Notes: generated by a model from the letters alone, not told the origin. A stretch of DNA of 64,000 nucleotides from Epithemia pelagica (GCA_946965045.2 OX337234.1:434001-498000); one strand, 5' to 3'; shown: positions 29,221-40,662, counted from the first letter of the stretch. Numbers and translations: made by a program.

Positions 29221-31496
29221 ATGAATGAGAACATCCCCGCCAATACGAGTGGATGGAATCTACCGGCTACCAACAACAGCCAAATGACCGGAAAAGCTGG
29301 AGGAAACTCGATCGAACTCTACGACAACCCTGACGATGAAACGGAAATTCTTGACGAAGAAGCCCAGAAAGCCTATCTCGACCAAATGTTTGATGAAGAA
29401 GATGCCGCAAAGATCCGAAAGCTACCCAAGATGAATTTTGGTGTAGCTGATCATGTCCTCAAGACGAAACTAAAGCCCCATCAAAAAGATGGACTACGAT
29501 GGCTCATCGCCCAAGAAACATCCCAACGCCCGAATCCTTTCTACACCGAAATGACCAACGCCAATGGGATGACCGTGTACCGATGTGTCCTCACGGGGAA
29601 GCATAAGCGAGATGGACCACCCAACTCGTTTCAAGGTGCTCTTCTCGCCGATGGTACGTACTCACATTTTAGCGTGTGAATGTATTGCTTCGTTGGTCTC
29701 ATGATCACACTTTCTTCCTTTTCTCGCAGATATGGGAATGGGTAAGACCCTCCAAGTTCTTTCTCTCATCATGTTTCATGCACCAAGGGTGGAAGATGCT
29801 TCACCAGTGACCCTTGTCGTGTGCCCTGTTTCTGCAATGGCGACTTGGGTAACACAAGTCGATAAGCACATTAAGGCAGGATATCTAAAATACTGTATCT
29901 ACACAGGTATGGTACCAGAGCTAGTGAAAAATTCTCAGCCAAGTCCAACTCACCCATCATCACAATCTCTCTCTTTCTCCTTCAGGTCCAAATCGGTTTG
30001 GGCATATTGCGGATATCGCCAATGGTCAATACAATGTCGTCTTTGTTTCGTATGGTACTTTGCGCTCGGACTATGATTTGTTTCAAAACGCGAAGATGGA
30101 AGGCACCTTGAAGCCAACTCTCTTCTACCTCAAGTACCTCCGCATTGTCCTGGATGAGGCGCATGAGATCCGGAATCATCAAGCCAAGACATTCAAGGCC
30201 ATCTCCAACATCACTGCATCGAACAAGGTCGCCGTGACTGGGACACCCTACGTCAATCGTCCAGATGACCTCTATGCTCTCATGGCCTTCTTCAGTGTAG
30301 AGCCCCTCAACCAACACACCATGTTTCAAAAGTACATTACGGACATGATCAAGAATGGACGTCCGTGTGGTTTGCGCCGCCTTCGACTCGCCATGGCGCA
30401 TATCTCTCTTCGCCGAACCAAGAAGGACACAGACCTTGGATTGCCGAAAAAGCAAATCAAGATAGTCAAGGTCGGCTTCAAAAGTGGTCCTCACAAACAA
30501 ATCTACGATGCCCTCTACAAGATCACACAAGCTGGCCTTGCTGCTGTTTGGAATGCCGAGGATCCTGAGATTCGGCTTGAAGGACGACGTTGTGCCTTTC
30601 TCATCTGCATGCGAATTCGGCAGGCATGTTGCAGCAGCAACATTTTCCCCGTGGAATTTCCCAAGAAAGTCCTTGGGATTGCCCAGCAAGTTAACGAATC
30701 AGTCCGCTACAGCCCAACTGACGGCCTCCACCTTTTGAAAACGCTTCAAGGTTACTCGCAGCTTTACGTCGATGCAGTCAAAAAGAAGAATGTCACTGAG
30801 AGTCAAATCGACGCTATCACCAACAGCGTTCGAGGCATGTCTTTGGTAAAAGAGGCTCAGTCGTTGGATCTTGGCCCTTCTCCCAAGATTGCGAAACTTG
30901 TGAAAATGATTGGAGCCATTCGTCAAGACGAAAAAGGTGTCATTTTCAGCTCCTTCACCTCTCTGTTGAAGGAGATTGGACGAGTTCTAGACGCCAATGG
31001 TATTGCTTTCACTCGCTTTGATGGACAAATGTCCGCAAGTCAACGTGTTACGGCATTGATTAACTTTGGTATGGACGATGGTCCTCGGATCATGTTGTGT
31101 TCGATCAACGCTGGAGCAGTGGGCATCAATCTTACGCGAGCGAATCATGTCTTCCTCATGGATCCTTGGTGGAATCAGGCCCTGGAATTTCAGGCGGCCG
31201 ATCGAGTCCACCGTATCGGTCAAGAACGTGTGGTTCACGTGAATCGCTTGTACATGGAGGGGACCATTGAAGAGCGCTTGTTGGAAATTCAGAAACACAA
31301 GGCCACCCTTGGTAGGGGCTCCATGGAGCGCTTGTCTCCTCGCGATGAGAAACGTGCCACCATGACAGCCATGAAGGATTTGTTTGAGATTCCTGAGTTC
31401 GATGCTCCCAGTGACCAGGAAGTTGAAGCCTTTCTCCGTAACAACAACAATGCTGCCGACGACGAATTCATTCGGGGCGATGACAACACGGACTAA
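29221..31496 (+). CDS. SNF2-family DNA-dependent ATPase (HLTF/RAD16-like)
   Basis: Exons 29221-29653, 29730-29906 and 29986-31496 (introns 76 and 79 bp) give 706 aa. Motifs in order: LKPHQKDGLRWLI (Q-motif side), LLADDMGMGKTLQVL (Walker A, formed across intron 1), VVCPVSAMATW, VVFVSYGTLRSD, IVLDEAHEIRN (DEAH), VAVTGTPYVNRPDDLYAL, ISLRRTKKD, then VIFSSFTSLL, FDGQMSASQR, MLCSINAGAVGINLTRANHVFLMDPWWN and DRVHRIGQ. This complete set defines a SNF2 translocase that moves nucleosomes or proteins on DNA. The HLTF/RAD16 branch usually has a RING or HIRAN domain between or before the lobes; neither is visible, so it is a minimal member, perhaps acting in repair or transcription termination. Confidence 0.9.
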
Positions 31497-31984
31497 GGCG
31501 AGGAGAGGGTTTGTCCAATCACAAGGGGTTCAAAAATATTGGTTCCGGTTGGAACATTGCATGTTACACATGGTTTGCTTTGCTTCATGGTTCGTTTCCT
31601 TCTGTTGAGTGTTGAGTGCGACCGTATGATTATTTCGAGCGTCCTCGCAGCTGCTGCCAATTCGCCAGAGAGAAGGAGGCCGTTTCTTTTCATTTCCATT
31701 CTTTTACATGTCTCATCTACATAATTATCTTTAGTTTCATTGCGCAAGGTGTATAATCAGTCATCAACATGAATCCACTGCCCTTGTAGGATGCTCCATC
31801 TTCTGCCATTGTCATTGGTCATAACGAAAAGTAGAAGAGTAGGTGCGTCAGTCACGATCTAGTAGGAGTAGATTGAGTCCCGAATATTGCTTTTATCGGC
31901 CAAAATCCAGTGGCTTCTGGAAAACACCAACGAACAAAGAAACCTACTAGAGAAGCGCATCTTGAGAGAAGAAGAAGAGATCTT

Positions 31985-32917
31985 ATGAGATATTGTCGCT
32001 TCTCTCTGTTGGTCAATTTGCTGAGCAGCCGAAGCAGTAATAGTATCCGAGGAGGAAGCATCACCCGAGGAATCGGCAGTCCACCACCCCTCCACGGTAT
32101 TATTGCTCGTGGTGGTGGTGGTGGCATACCTACGACTACAACTGCCTTGTCTATTTCCAGTACTGTGGCATCCCTCATGAGTCGCAACATTCCTTCGAAT
32201 CCAAACGACGACGGCAACAACAAGAATGAGATCCTCGACTTTTTGCCCTCCCTTGTTCTCCTGGGTGATCGTCATCTCATGACACCCTGTCCACCCTACG
32301 AACTCCCTCCCACCACGGTGGAGGATGATGATGAAATGCCCAATGCCATGATGCAACAAGAAGAAATGCAACAACAATTGACCATGCTCAAGCAATGTCA
32401 AAAAAAGTATGGTGGCATTGGCATTGCCGCTAGTCAAGTGGGATGGCGGACCCGGATCTTTTCCATGGGCATTGAGGCTCAAGATACGGCCGCACAAGCA
32501 CGGTATCCCGCAGCTCCGCTCTTTCCCTTTCAATTTTGGATCAATCCCACCCTCACCTTTGTCAACGAAACCGATACCTGTTGGTTTTGGGAAGGTTGTT
32601 TGTCGGTCCCCGGCATGCGGGGATGGGTCGAACGACCCAAACAAGTCCAATTGCAAGGCCATCGAATTCTGGACGACAGCAACAACAAGAATGGTGGTCT
32701 AGTCCTGGAAGAGACCACGGTTACCTTGGATGGATTGGCCTCTCGCGTCGCCCAACATGAATTTGATCATCTCAATGGCATTTTGTTTCCCCAACGGGCC
32801 ATGGCCGGTACCTTGGTACCCGTACCAGCCTTTGACAACCAAGACAATTGGTTGGACGAGTGGCCGGCACCTGGAGCACGCATGACCAAGCCAGGAAGCT
32901 TTTCCGAAACAGCCTAA
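31985..32917 (+). CDS. PDF: peptide deformylase
   Basis: 310 aa from the ATG at 31985. Three family motifs are present: GIGIAASQ (~146), EGCLSVPG (~204) and QHEFDHLNG (~257), whose Cys and two His bind the metal and whose Glu is catalytic. The enzyme removes formyl from the N-terminal Met of organelle-made proteins. The N-terminal ~70 residues are Arg/Ser/Gly-rich and acid-poor, as in a mitochondrial or plastid presequence. The loop before the third motif has an Asn-rich insertion. Open frame exists upstream of 31985 but lacks an ATG. Confidence 0.92.
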   Translation: MRYCRFSLLVNLLSSRSSNSIRGGSITRGIGSPPPLHGIIARGGGGGIPTTTTALSISSTVASLMSRNIPSNPNDDGNNKNEILDFLPSLVLLGDRHLMTPCPPYELPPTTVEDDDEMPNAMMQQEEMQQQLTMLKQCQKKYGGIGIAASQVGWRTRIFSMGIEAQDTAAQARYPAAPLFPFQFWINPTLTFVNETDTCWFWEGCLSVPGMRGWVERPKQVQLQGHRILDDSNNKNGGLVLEETTVTLDGLASRVAQHEFDHLNGILFPQRAMAGTLVPVPAFDNQDNWLDEWPAPGARMTKPGSFSETA

Positions 32918-33672
32918 GTAATAGGTAGAACGAACAGAGGCAGCAAACGGTTTTTTTTTTGGAAACTGGAACGTCGTGAAACCAATCTGCCTGCAGTACA
33001 GAATTCGGAAGCGAGGCATTTACTTGGTGCCACTTGACAGTGTCGCTTGCCAAAGTATCGAATGTGGGGAATTAGTACAAGCATCAAACTTAATTTCGTT
33101 CCGTTACGACGATTTAGAAAGACTATCATCAAGCAACTTGTATGTCTTGCATGGTCCAAGAAGTTTAGGGAAGGCAGACCGAACAGAAAGGATAAAGGTG
33201 AACCAAACTAGAGAACCCAAGAATGTGAGAGACTCCGAAAGAGGTTGACACGAGAGACGACATCTTCGATTGAAAAAGTTTTTGCTTGTTTCGTCCATTT
33301 AAAGACTATACATACGGTACATCCAATATACCTAGTTAGATCGTGCTGGCTGATTATCGACTCCATCCAACAGGACTCGAGTGCTGGACCGGCGTGCGAT
33401 CAAGAGCTATGCCCATTGCACGGGGCAATTCCAAACACGTCCCACCCAACCTGGCTCGGTGTCGCGCGTTTCACCAAACGGATTCAATTCGGATCTTTTC
33501 GTGCCTTCCCACAATTTGGAAGAACACACAACACCAAGGGTGTCACAGGAACACAATCATACATTCACTCTCTGTTCAATTATTCCATCTCCAACGTTCC
33601 TGCAGGGAGATCAACCTTCTCCTTTATCGCTCTTGAGACGGACCCGAAGCCAATTACCACTACAACGACACC
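32918..33672. other. intergenic, 0.75 kb
   Basis: Between two plus-strand genes. A T9-10 run (32951-32960) lies just after the deformylase stop. Nothing else supported. Confidence 0.45.
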
Positions 33673-34918
33673 ATGACGATGATCAATTCCGATACCGGTG
33701 AATACCTTTCCGACGAAGGGCGATCTCCTCGTTTCACGACTTGGGTCTTTCTGATGATGTGCAGTGTTGTCACATTGAAATCTTCCGTCGAAGTGGTACG
33801 TTCAGCCATTGTGTGTCTTTGTTTGCTGGTCCATTCAGGGGCATCGTAGCTCTGGCACAATGGTTCGAGGCTTCAAGCACCGTGTATCCCTTTGCCAAGA
33901 GTTGTTTCCAAAAGCGTCTCCTGTTCCAAGCACGAATCACTTGATCGAAGTATGCGAAACGTTTGTACTAGCCATTGCCCTTGTTGCCTCTGTTAGATCA
34001 TTTCTCTCACTGTTGTTGCTTTGTTCTATGACACAGAAAAACGACTTGGAAGATGCCAATTCGGCGGCCAAGTGGGCAGTGGCTTGTTCGGCCATTACCT
34101 TTTCCGTGACTGCTTTGGTGTTGGTCGCCCACATGATTCCGGTGGCGTCGACAATTGTGGTCGGAAGCAAAATCGAAGGCCTCTTGACCTTTTTGTTGGT
34201 GGGATTCTGGACGGCCACCGTGTCCATTGTCACCAATACCGACAATGATTTGGGCGCTGTACAATCCGATACCAATCAAGTCAACAACGGCAACTTGTAC
34301 TACTTTTCCTGGGCCGGTTTCGTATTGGCCATTGTTCTCTTTGTCAGCTATCTGCGATCGGCCTATGGGTTGGACTTGGTAGATGCCATGAAGGGACGTG
34401 CCTCGCGATTGACGCATTGGGCTGGTATGTTGGCGGCTGCCATGGTCGTTATGGGATCTTCGGCTCGCGTCTTTACTCAAGACTGTGACGCTAATGAGAA
34501 TGATGAGGTACAATTTCCGACTGCCTATTGCACGCGCACCAAATTTGCCATTGCTCTTGGCGCCATTGGGGTCTTTTTCTCCCTGGTGGTGGTGGCCGTC
34601 AAACTCGTTTGCTCGTCGGCTACACCCTTCACCTTGGAATTCGCCGTTTCCAGCCTCTTGACAGTGATGAATACCTTTGGTGTGGCGTACATTACCTCCA
34701 ACAGTGGTCCTGGGCGAGCCATTGGCAATTTGTACTACTTCTCGTGGATTTCCTTTATCATCTCGGCCGTGATTGCCGTCGAATGCTTCAATGCCTCCCA
34801 GGCGCCTCCACAAGAAGAAGACTCAAGTTCTCCCGGTGCTAGTAGTGGTGTTAATATGGAAAGCAATAATCCAAGCAAAGATATCAGTGTTGATCCCCTT
34901 CCGGAGGATCAGATTTAG
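33673..34918 (+). CDS. eight-helix membrane protein with internal duplication
   Basis: Exon 1 33673-33795 and exon 2 34037-34918, intron 241 bp, give 334 aa. I do not recognise a named family. Eight hydrophobic segments are visible, arranged as two sets of four. The fourth helix of each half carries nearly the same sequence, GNLYYFSWAGFVLA and GNLYYFSWISFIIS, so the protein arose by duplication of a four-helix unit. A conserved Asn/Asp-rich loop precedes each repeat. The C-terminal ~45 residues are acidic, Ser-rich and presumably cytosolic. The splice junction (SSVEV/KNDLEDA) falls between helices 1 and 2. It could be a transporter or a membrane organiser; no substrate motif was seen. Confidence 0.8.
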
Positions 34919-35687
34919 AAATGGGGAATAAAGATCGGGGGACCACCAACTTTTCTTTCCATCACGGTGGTGTTTGACCCTATATGTGTCTTGTGAATCA
35001 TTTGTGTACTCTTTTGGGTTTCTCTCTGGAAGGCTGTTTCGCGCTTTTCGGGGGATAGATCCAACCAATCAACTTCTTGTCCTCTACTCTGTTCTGGTGG
35101 ACCATTCTAAATTCTAATAACAATGTTCATTTTAACTTTTTCTAGCTACTCTCAAGTTTGAGTGAACTATGTTATGAACGATGTGTTGTGTTTCGAAAGT
35201 CTTTCACTGTCTAAGGTACCTTGGGATTGGAAACCAAAGCTGCCTCCGAGCAGGTCCGTGTACGCTTGTTGTTTTCAGATGTTTCAATAAGCCACATGGA
35301 TCAACAAGTCACAGTACCATAACCCACTAATCAATCCATAATGTCTTCCACAAAACTGTATCTACACCAAACACGTTAACGTTGCACATGAGTTGCTCTC
35401 GGGTGCGGCGGGAACGGGTTTTCAGATTTTCTGGTAACCCATATTATTCCCCAGCGAGGGAAACGCGTGAACATGTCCCTCTGCTTTTCTTAAATTGTAA
35501 CACATTCTGCGACTAAAAATCACACGTGCTTGGGAGTTTTGCCAGTTTCCAGACAAAACAGCGATCCAAACACTTCGAAGAACATTGACATGGAGGTATG
35601 TTCTTGTATGATGAGCATTCGCTGTTGTAGGGATCCTCCAAGGGAAGACTAGAGACGAAACCAAATACGGAAAGTGATGACTGTCCA

Positions 35688-36239
35688 ATGTACTTTGACG
35701 AGTTTCTCACCTATCGCTATCTCATGCAAACATTCGTTCAGAAGCAAATGCGCCGATGCCTTCAAAACAATGAGTGGGGATTCCTTGGTTGGGGATTCCC
35801 AGGTTGGGGATTCCCTGGTTGGGGATTGCTTGCAGGAATCCTAAATGCAGCCAACGTTATTAGTTGTGCGCATGTATGTGCCACGAAAGATGCCGCAAGG
35901 ACCCACATAGAGGCGATGGAAGCCGTCGCAGAGGGTATGAAAGACGCCCATAAAGAGGCGGCACAAGCCGTTGGAAAGGCCCATAAAGAGGCGGCGCAAG
36001 CCGCTGAACAAAGGATGAAGGACGGGATGAAGGAAATTGAAGGTGCCCATAAGCAAGGAATGCAGGCCGTTGTAGGCGGCATGAAAGAAGCAGCGGAAGC
36101 CGCTGCAGGCGGCATGAGAGAAGCAGCGGAAGCCGCTAAACAAGGGATGATGTCATTATCCATCGCCATTGGATTCTGCGCAGTAGTGTATGGTGTGGTC
36201 ACCCGCTGGCTTGGGAATTCCTGCCAAGCATATAGCTGA
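35688..36239 (+). CDS. WGFPG/11-mer membrane-protein family, copy A (leader exon lacks its ATG)
   Basis: First of four related genes. By comparison with copies B-D the second exon starts at 35643 after a very short 47-bp intron, but the leader ATG (ATGACCGAT in C and D) is changed here, so the ATG at 35688 is the first usable one (183 aa). The protein has FLTYRYLMQTF, then WGFLGWGFPGWGFPGWG, LLAGILNAANVISCAHVCATK, 11-residue amphipathic repeats of the type AHKEAAQAVGK, and a final membrane segment LSIAIGFCAVVYGVVTRWLG. An AATAAA-like signal (gggaataaaa) follows ~50 bp after the stop and recurs after every copy. Function unknown; it may be a fading copy. Confidence 0.6.
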   Translation: MYFDEFLTYRYLMQTFVQKQMRRCLQNNEWGFLGWGFPGWGFPGWGLLAGILNAANVISCAHVCATKDAARTHIEAMEAVAEGMKDAHKEAAQAVGKAHKEAAQAAEQRMKDGMKEIEGAHKQGMQAVVGGMKEAAEAAAGGMREAAEAAKQGMMSLSIAIGFCAVVYGVVTRWLGNSCQAYS

Positions 36240-36381
36240 ATGGACAACCATTCATATTACAATGGTCCCGTGAGAGCAAAAGGATGGGAATAAAAACATT
36301 CCTGCCGCTGGACCACCTTGGAGGATCAGTTCGGATTTGTGAATTGTCGGCCATATTGGATATGCGGAAGCCGTGCTAAAG

Positions 36382-36488
36382 GAATGAAAGATTCATCTTT
36401 TTCATTATCCATGGCCATTGGATTCAGCGCACTTGTGTATGGTGGGGTCACCCTCTGGCTTGGGAGTTCCCGCCAAGCACCTCGCTAA
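36382..36488 (+). pseudogene. truncated fifth copy of the WGFPG/11-mer family
   Basis: Only the C-terminal end survives: GMKDSSFSLSMAIGFSALVYGGVTLWLG then SSRQAPR and a stop, followed by the family's usual 3' flank (tggagccattcatatt). Upstream it runs straight into copy A's 3' flank, so it is a remnant left by unequal exchange or deletion. Confidence 0.75.
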
Positions 36489-37004
36489 AATGGAGCCATT
36501 CATATTGCAATGGTCTCGTTAGAGAAGCAGGATAGTAATACAAACGTTCCTGCCGCTGAATTACCTTGGAGGATCAGTGAATTTGTCGGTAGTATTGGAT
36601 ACGATCGACGTACACCTGTGTGTGCACCATGATTCATATCAATGTCCAGGAAAAGCCGTCATCCATAGCCTTATACTTGGAATGTGTTGGACCGAATTGG
36701 ACTCTGTCAATAAACATCCCGTTTTGTCGATTATGGGCTCATAGATAAGAGCCGTGAAATGTATTATAGTGCCTTGTACAAAACGAACAGAAAGCTTGTG
36801 TGTCGGATCTAGTCAAGCCACAGTAACAATGATCAGTCAATGCTGCCTTTCACAAAACTGGTCTAATAGCAGTCTTTGCAAAGAGGAATACCAAAAACAG
36901 ATTGACAAAGCTCATCTTATTTGCTTTATTCCGGTGTCGTATTTCGAGAAGGAAGGAAAAGGATTCAATGTCTCGTACCCGCGGTATACACTTGCGCCAC
37001 TTCG

Positions 37005-38261
37005 TCAATGTTGGTCCGCCACATGGATGACGGCCTTGCCATGGACGTGGCGACTTTCTTGCAAGCGAAAGGCTGCGCGTACACCCTCCGTGGTAAAGTC
37101 GAATGGACCTCTCTCGTCCAGCACCGCTTGGAGCTTTCCTTCGTTGGCCAAAGTTAGTGTCTTGGTGATGACCTCGCGGACTTCGGGTCCCAGCACGACC
37201 AAGGAATACGACGGAAGCGTGGAATAGGTTCCCACGCGTGACCAAATCGCTCGTACCAAAGCCGGATGTGCGGCCTTCCAAAGAAAGTGCGCCATGCTCT
37301 TGGCTTCAAAGACGGGTTTGTCGGTGAGCGTCGTAATGTAGCGGCCTCCCTGCGAGAATGGCTTGACAATCAAGGAACGCTTCTGCTTGACATGCTGCTC
37401 CAGACGAGGCCATCCACCGCCCGCCAAATCAATCACCAAGTCAAATGTATCTTGCTGGAAGCGTTCCAGAGCAAAGACATCTTCCTTGGTGTAGTCAATG
37501 GCTTCATCCAGCAGCAGCGGTTCTTGCAAGAGTCGCTCCGGGGCGCTCGAGACTCCCACAATGTACTTGGCGCCACGCTCCCGCAGGAGTTGACACACGT
37601 GACTGCCGATTCCACCACCCGCTCCCAACACGAGCACGCGTTGTTTGGTCCCTCCTCCTTTCTTGGGAACGCACTCGGCCAGTGGAATGGCAAAGGATGC
37701 ACTCGCCAGCGCGGCCGCTTCCTCGGAAGATATGGATTCGCTGGGTACCTTTTCCGCCAGTGTCATGTCGACCATGGCGTACTCACCCAGCGCGCCCTTG
37801 GGACTACTTCCCGTGAATCGTACGGCCACGCGGTCACCCAGTTGGAACGGATGTTGCTTCTTTGGATCGTTCGTGTTCGTTGTTGTTGTTGTTGCCTCAT
37901 CAGGATCATTATTCGGCAGTTCCACCACAACACCGCAGAGATCGCCTCCCGGAATGTACGGGAAGGTCTTGGGTCCTTGCACGTTCCGCGTCAGTCCCGA
38001 CAGAGTGCGCCAATCTCCGGGCGACAGTGCGACGGCCAACACTTGTACCACCATAAAGGGTCCGTAGGGACCAAAGAGTGTTTTGGGCGGTGGTCCGTCG
38101 GCCAAATGTGGCACCCGTACTCCGTCCTCCACGCGGATCATCTCGTCAATGGCGCCATAGTCCTGGACCTGGACGGCTCGCATGGTTGAGGCGATGTCAC
38201 TATTCCTGCTGATACAGGTGTTGTTATTGCTTGGGGTGTTTGTGGAGGTCGTAGCCGCCAT
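37005..38261 (-). CDS. MDR-superfamily NADP-dependent oxidoreductase (quinone reductase-like)
   Basis: 418 aa. The catalytic domain shows MVVQVLAVALSPGDWRTLSG, FPYIPGGDLCGVVVE and LGDRVAVRFTG, matching the zinc-free medium-chain dehydrogenase/reductase branch. The Rossmann domain has VLVLGAGGGIGSHVCQLLRERGA (GxGGGIG), FDLVIDLAGG and a late HVHGKAVIHV, which fits the family's C-terminal GKAVI motif. No Cys/His zinc ligand set is visible. Such enzymes reduce quinones, enones or prostaglandin-like substrates with NADPH. An Asn/Thr-rich insert interrupts the catalytic domain. The gene sits between copies A and B of the local repeat family without any relation to it. Confidence 0.87.
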   Translation of the reverse strand: MAATTSTNTPSNNNTCISRNSDIASTMRAVQVQDYGAIDEMIRVEDGVRVPHLADGPPPKTLFGPYGPFMVVQVLAVALSPGDWRTLSGLTRNVQGPKTFPYIPGGDLCGVVVELPNNDPDEATTTTTNTNDPKKQHPFQLGDRVAVRFTGSSPKGALGEYAMVDMTLAEKVPSESISSEEAAALASASFAIPLAECVPKKGGGTKQRVLVLGAGGGIGSHVCQLLRERGAKYIVGVSSAPERLLQEPLLLDEAIDYTKEDVFALERFQQDTFDLVIDLAGGGWPRLEQHVKQKRSLIVKPFSQGGRYITTLTDKPVFEAKSMAHFLWKAAHPALVRAIWSRVGTYSTLPSYSLVVLGPEVREVITKTLTLANEGKLQAVLDERGPFDFTTEGVRAAFRLQESRHVHGKAVIHVADQH

Positions 38262-38711
38262 GATGTTTCTCTGGTGGGGCCTTGAGTGAGTCTATTTAGC
38301 ATATGCCTCTTGTTGTCGGCAACGTTGTGAATGTTTTGCATGGACTTGTTGTGAGGGAAGCGAACATGACCATCACGCATCGTTGTGATAAGCCGCTCGT
38401 TCGTCACGTTGCAGTCCTACATTATGGATTATCTGAGATTTAGTTCGTTGTTGTTGTTGTTGTTGTTGTTTGAGACTTGCGAGCAGGAGAGAGCCGCGAG
38501 AACGACAAGCCGACGAAAGCGAACCTGCCGTCAACAACCTTCGCATCTCTCTTGAAGGAAGGAACCCTATACAGCGACGGAGAGAATGGTAAACGCGACC
38601 GATGTCCATAGAATAAGCACATATCGATATCGCCAGACGACATCATGAACCCAAGTGACCGATTCAACCCTACCGTCCGGTTCATCATGGACGACCGACG
38701 AAGATATACGA

Positions 38712-39428
38712 TTATTCGGTTGGTGTTGCTGGTTGGTCACGGGTCATGGCAATTCCCAATCCAGCGTCGCCAGTAAGCCGATCTAATTTTTCAATCTGTA
38801 CATGAACGCGTTGGACCCGTTGTCGATGCACGGCCAAACACTTGGTGCAAATGTCGTGACCGAGCACTTCCAACCACTCGTACCGATGACTGTTGTTGTT
38901 CTTGTCGTTGCTGTTGCAGATCAACTCATCAATCGCCGTGACAATGTGAACGTAGCTGACGACTGCTACTTCTGAATCATCATCATCTTTTTCTTTTGTT
39001 TCGTCCTCCTTGGTAGTCGTTGGTCGCGTAGTAGTAGGCGGAGGAGGATGGTACGGTGTGACTTCCAGGGTGACATCGAATCGTACTCGTTGGGTGACAC
39101 CGTATTCCTCCTCCAAGACACCAATTTCCATGTCACGGACATAATTTCGCAAAAAGATACGGTCCAACGTGGTGGTGGTGCTCGGCCAGTCTATGCTTTG
39201 TTCAGGTACAGTGCATGCCGCAAATGACGAGGAGAAGAAAGAGTTGCAACCAAGTGTAGTAGTCGTCATCATAATCGGAACATTCGTACCAGGATTCCCA
39301 GACGCAACAACATTGAATAATGGTCGTCGACAAATGGAAGCAGCCGATGCTTTGGTGACGCGTCGGAATCCAGCAAAGAAGATGTGAGTACACTTCCGGC
39401 TGGCAAGTGCGTGCGAAAAGGACGACAT
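38712..39428 (-). CDS. folB: dihydroneopterin aldolase (FolB-like)
   Basis: 238 aa. After an Arg/Ser-rich presequence of ~85 residues the core reads LDRIFLRNYVRDMEIGVLEEEYGVTQRVRFDVTLEV, typical of FolB: D-x-I-x-L, then IGV-x2-E and Q-x-V-x-F-D. Further on YVHIVTAIDELI and WLEVLGHDICTKCL correspond to the family's Y and L-V-E-x-L-A segments, and VHVQIEKLDR to the last strand. An acidic Thr/Lys/Asp insert (~55 residues) separates the two halves. It would cleave dihydroneopterin in folate synthesis, probably in the mitochondrion. The catalytic Lys (usually near the end) may be the Lys in IEKLDR. Confidence 0.8.
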   Translation of the reverse strand: MSSFSHALASRKCTHIFFAGFRRVTKASAASICRRPLFNVVASGNPGTNVPIMMTTTTLGCNSFFSSSFAACTVPEQSIDWPSTTTTLDRIFLRNYVRDMEIGVLEEEYGVTQRVRFDVTLEVTPYHPPPPTTTRPTTTKEDETKEKDDDDSEVAVVSYVHIVTAIDELICNSNDKNNNSHRYEWLEVLGHDICTKCLAVHRQRVQRVHVQIEKLDRLTGDAGLGIAMTRDQPATPTE

Positions 39429-39628
39429 GACGGATTGGATGATTCAATAAAGGAATGTCGCCAATGGTCTCGATCTTCTCAATCAAGCGTCGAACCCAAA
39501 ACTGTCGGAAAGATAAAGGTGAAAAGAATCCCAACGACAATAACTTCCTATGGACCATGAAGCAGATGGTATTTTACACTCCACTGTTGTCACCTTGACG
39601 TTGCGGAGCAGAGTTCTGATTTGCTATG

Positions 39629-39678
39629 AATACCACCCCCGCCCCCGCGTTTAGGGGGTGGTTTCGGGGGTGAACCAT
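39629..39678. repeat. G/C-rich hairpin
   Basis: Accacccccgcccccgcg is followed by gggggtggt, so the strand can fold back on itself. It lies between the aldolase start and copy B. Possibly just a GC-rich promoter feature. Confidence 0.5.
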
Positions 39679-39906
39679 ATGCCACTTCCGCTGGGGCGTG
39701 GACTTTATGCATTATGCGCACAGCAGAGTCCGATCAAATACCCAGCGACTAAAGAGTAACAACCATCGCATCCGTGGTGATACATTCTGCGACTAACAAA
39801 ATCTCGCCTGGGCGTATCTCCATATCCCGTTTTTCTCCCCGTTCTCTCCACTCATCACAAACAGCAAAACACACACAGTTCAACGACCATCAACACACCA
39901 TGCGCC

Positions 39907-40662
39907 ATGACCGACCCAAACACTTCCCAGAACATTGACACGGAGGTATGTTCTTGTATGATGAGGAGTCGCTGTTGTAGGGATCCTTCAAGGTATTGGC
40001 TATGACATCCACCCAATACACCAGGGTGGAAGCCGGAACGGTGCATTGCTGCGGAACGTGACTGGAATCTGGAATGGGAAGCACAACAGCGGAAGAAGGA
40101 AAGAAACCAAATACGAAAACTGAAACTTTCCCGATTGCTGTCCAATGAAATTGACGACTTTCTCACCTATTGCTATCTCATGCAAACACTTGTTCAGGAA
40201 CAAATACGCCGTTACCTTCTAAACCATGAGAAAAGTCGGTGGGGATTCCTTGCGGGAATCACAAATGCAGCCAACTATATGAGTTGTGCGCATGTATGCG
40301 CCACTAAAGATGCCTCAAAGGCCCATAAAGAGGCGGCGCAAGCCGCTGAAAAAGGGATGAAGGAAATTGCAGGCGGGATGAAGGAAATTGCAGGCGGGAT
40401 GAAGGAAATTGCAGGCGGGATGAAGGAATTTGCAGTTTCCCATAAAGAGGCGGCGGAAGCCGCTACACACGGGATGAAAGCGGCCCATAAAGAAGCGGCG
40501 GAATCCGTTACACAAGGAATGCAGGCCGTTGCAGGTGGCATGAAAGAAGCGGCGGAAGCCGTTAAACAAGGGATGCTGTCATTATCCATCGCAATTGGAA
40601 TCTGCGCAGCAGTGTATGGTGTGGTTACCTGGCTTGGGAATTCCTGCCAAGCATATAGCTAA
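39907..40662 (+). CDS. WGFPG/11-mer membrane-protein family, copy B
   Basis: Exon 1 39907-39945 (MTDPNTSQNIDTE), intron 39946-40032 (87 bp), exon 2 40033-40662; 222 aa in frame. Copy B has a unique basic helix (RDWNLEWEAQQRKKERNQIR, then KLKLSRLL) and lacks the WGFPG repeats (only RWGFLAGI). Three perfect GMKEIAG-type repeats (MKEIAGGMKEIAGG) are followed by AHKEAAESVTQGMQAVAGG 11-mers and a C-terminal membrane segment LSIAIGICAAVYGVVTWLG. The 11-residue pattern with Ala, Lys, Glu and His resembles LEA group 3 or apolipoprotein-type amphipathic helices that lie on membranes or lipid. This looks like the most complete copy. Role unknown. Confidence 0.7.

Noticed and set aside
37266-38189. 307-aa frame opposite the oxidoreductase
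   Set aside because: The minus strand carries the full MDR motif set; the plus frame shows none.
39946-39980. 35-bp intron ending TGTTGTAG in copy B
   Set aside because: Too short, and it leaves the following frame with stops; the 87-bp intron gives a clean 222-aa frame.
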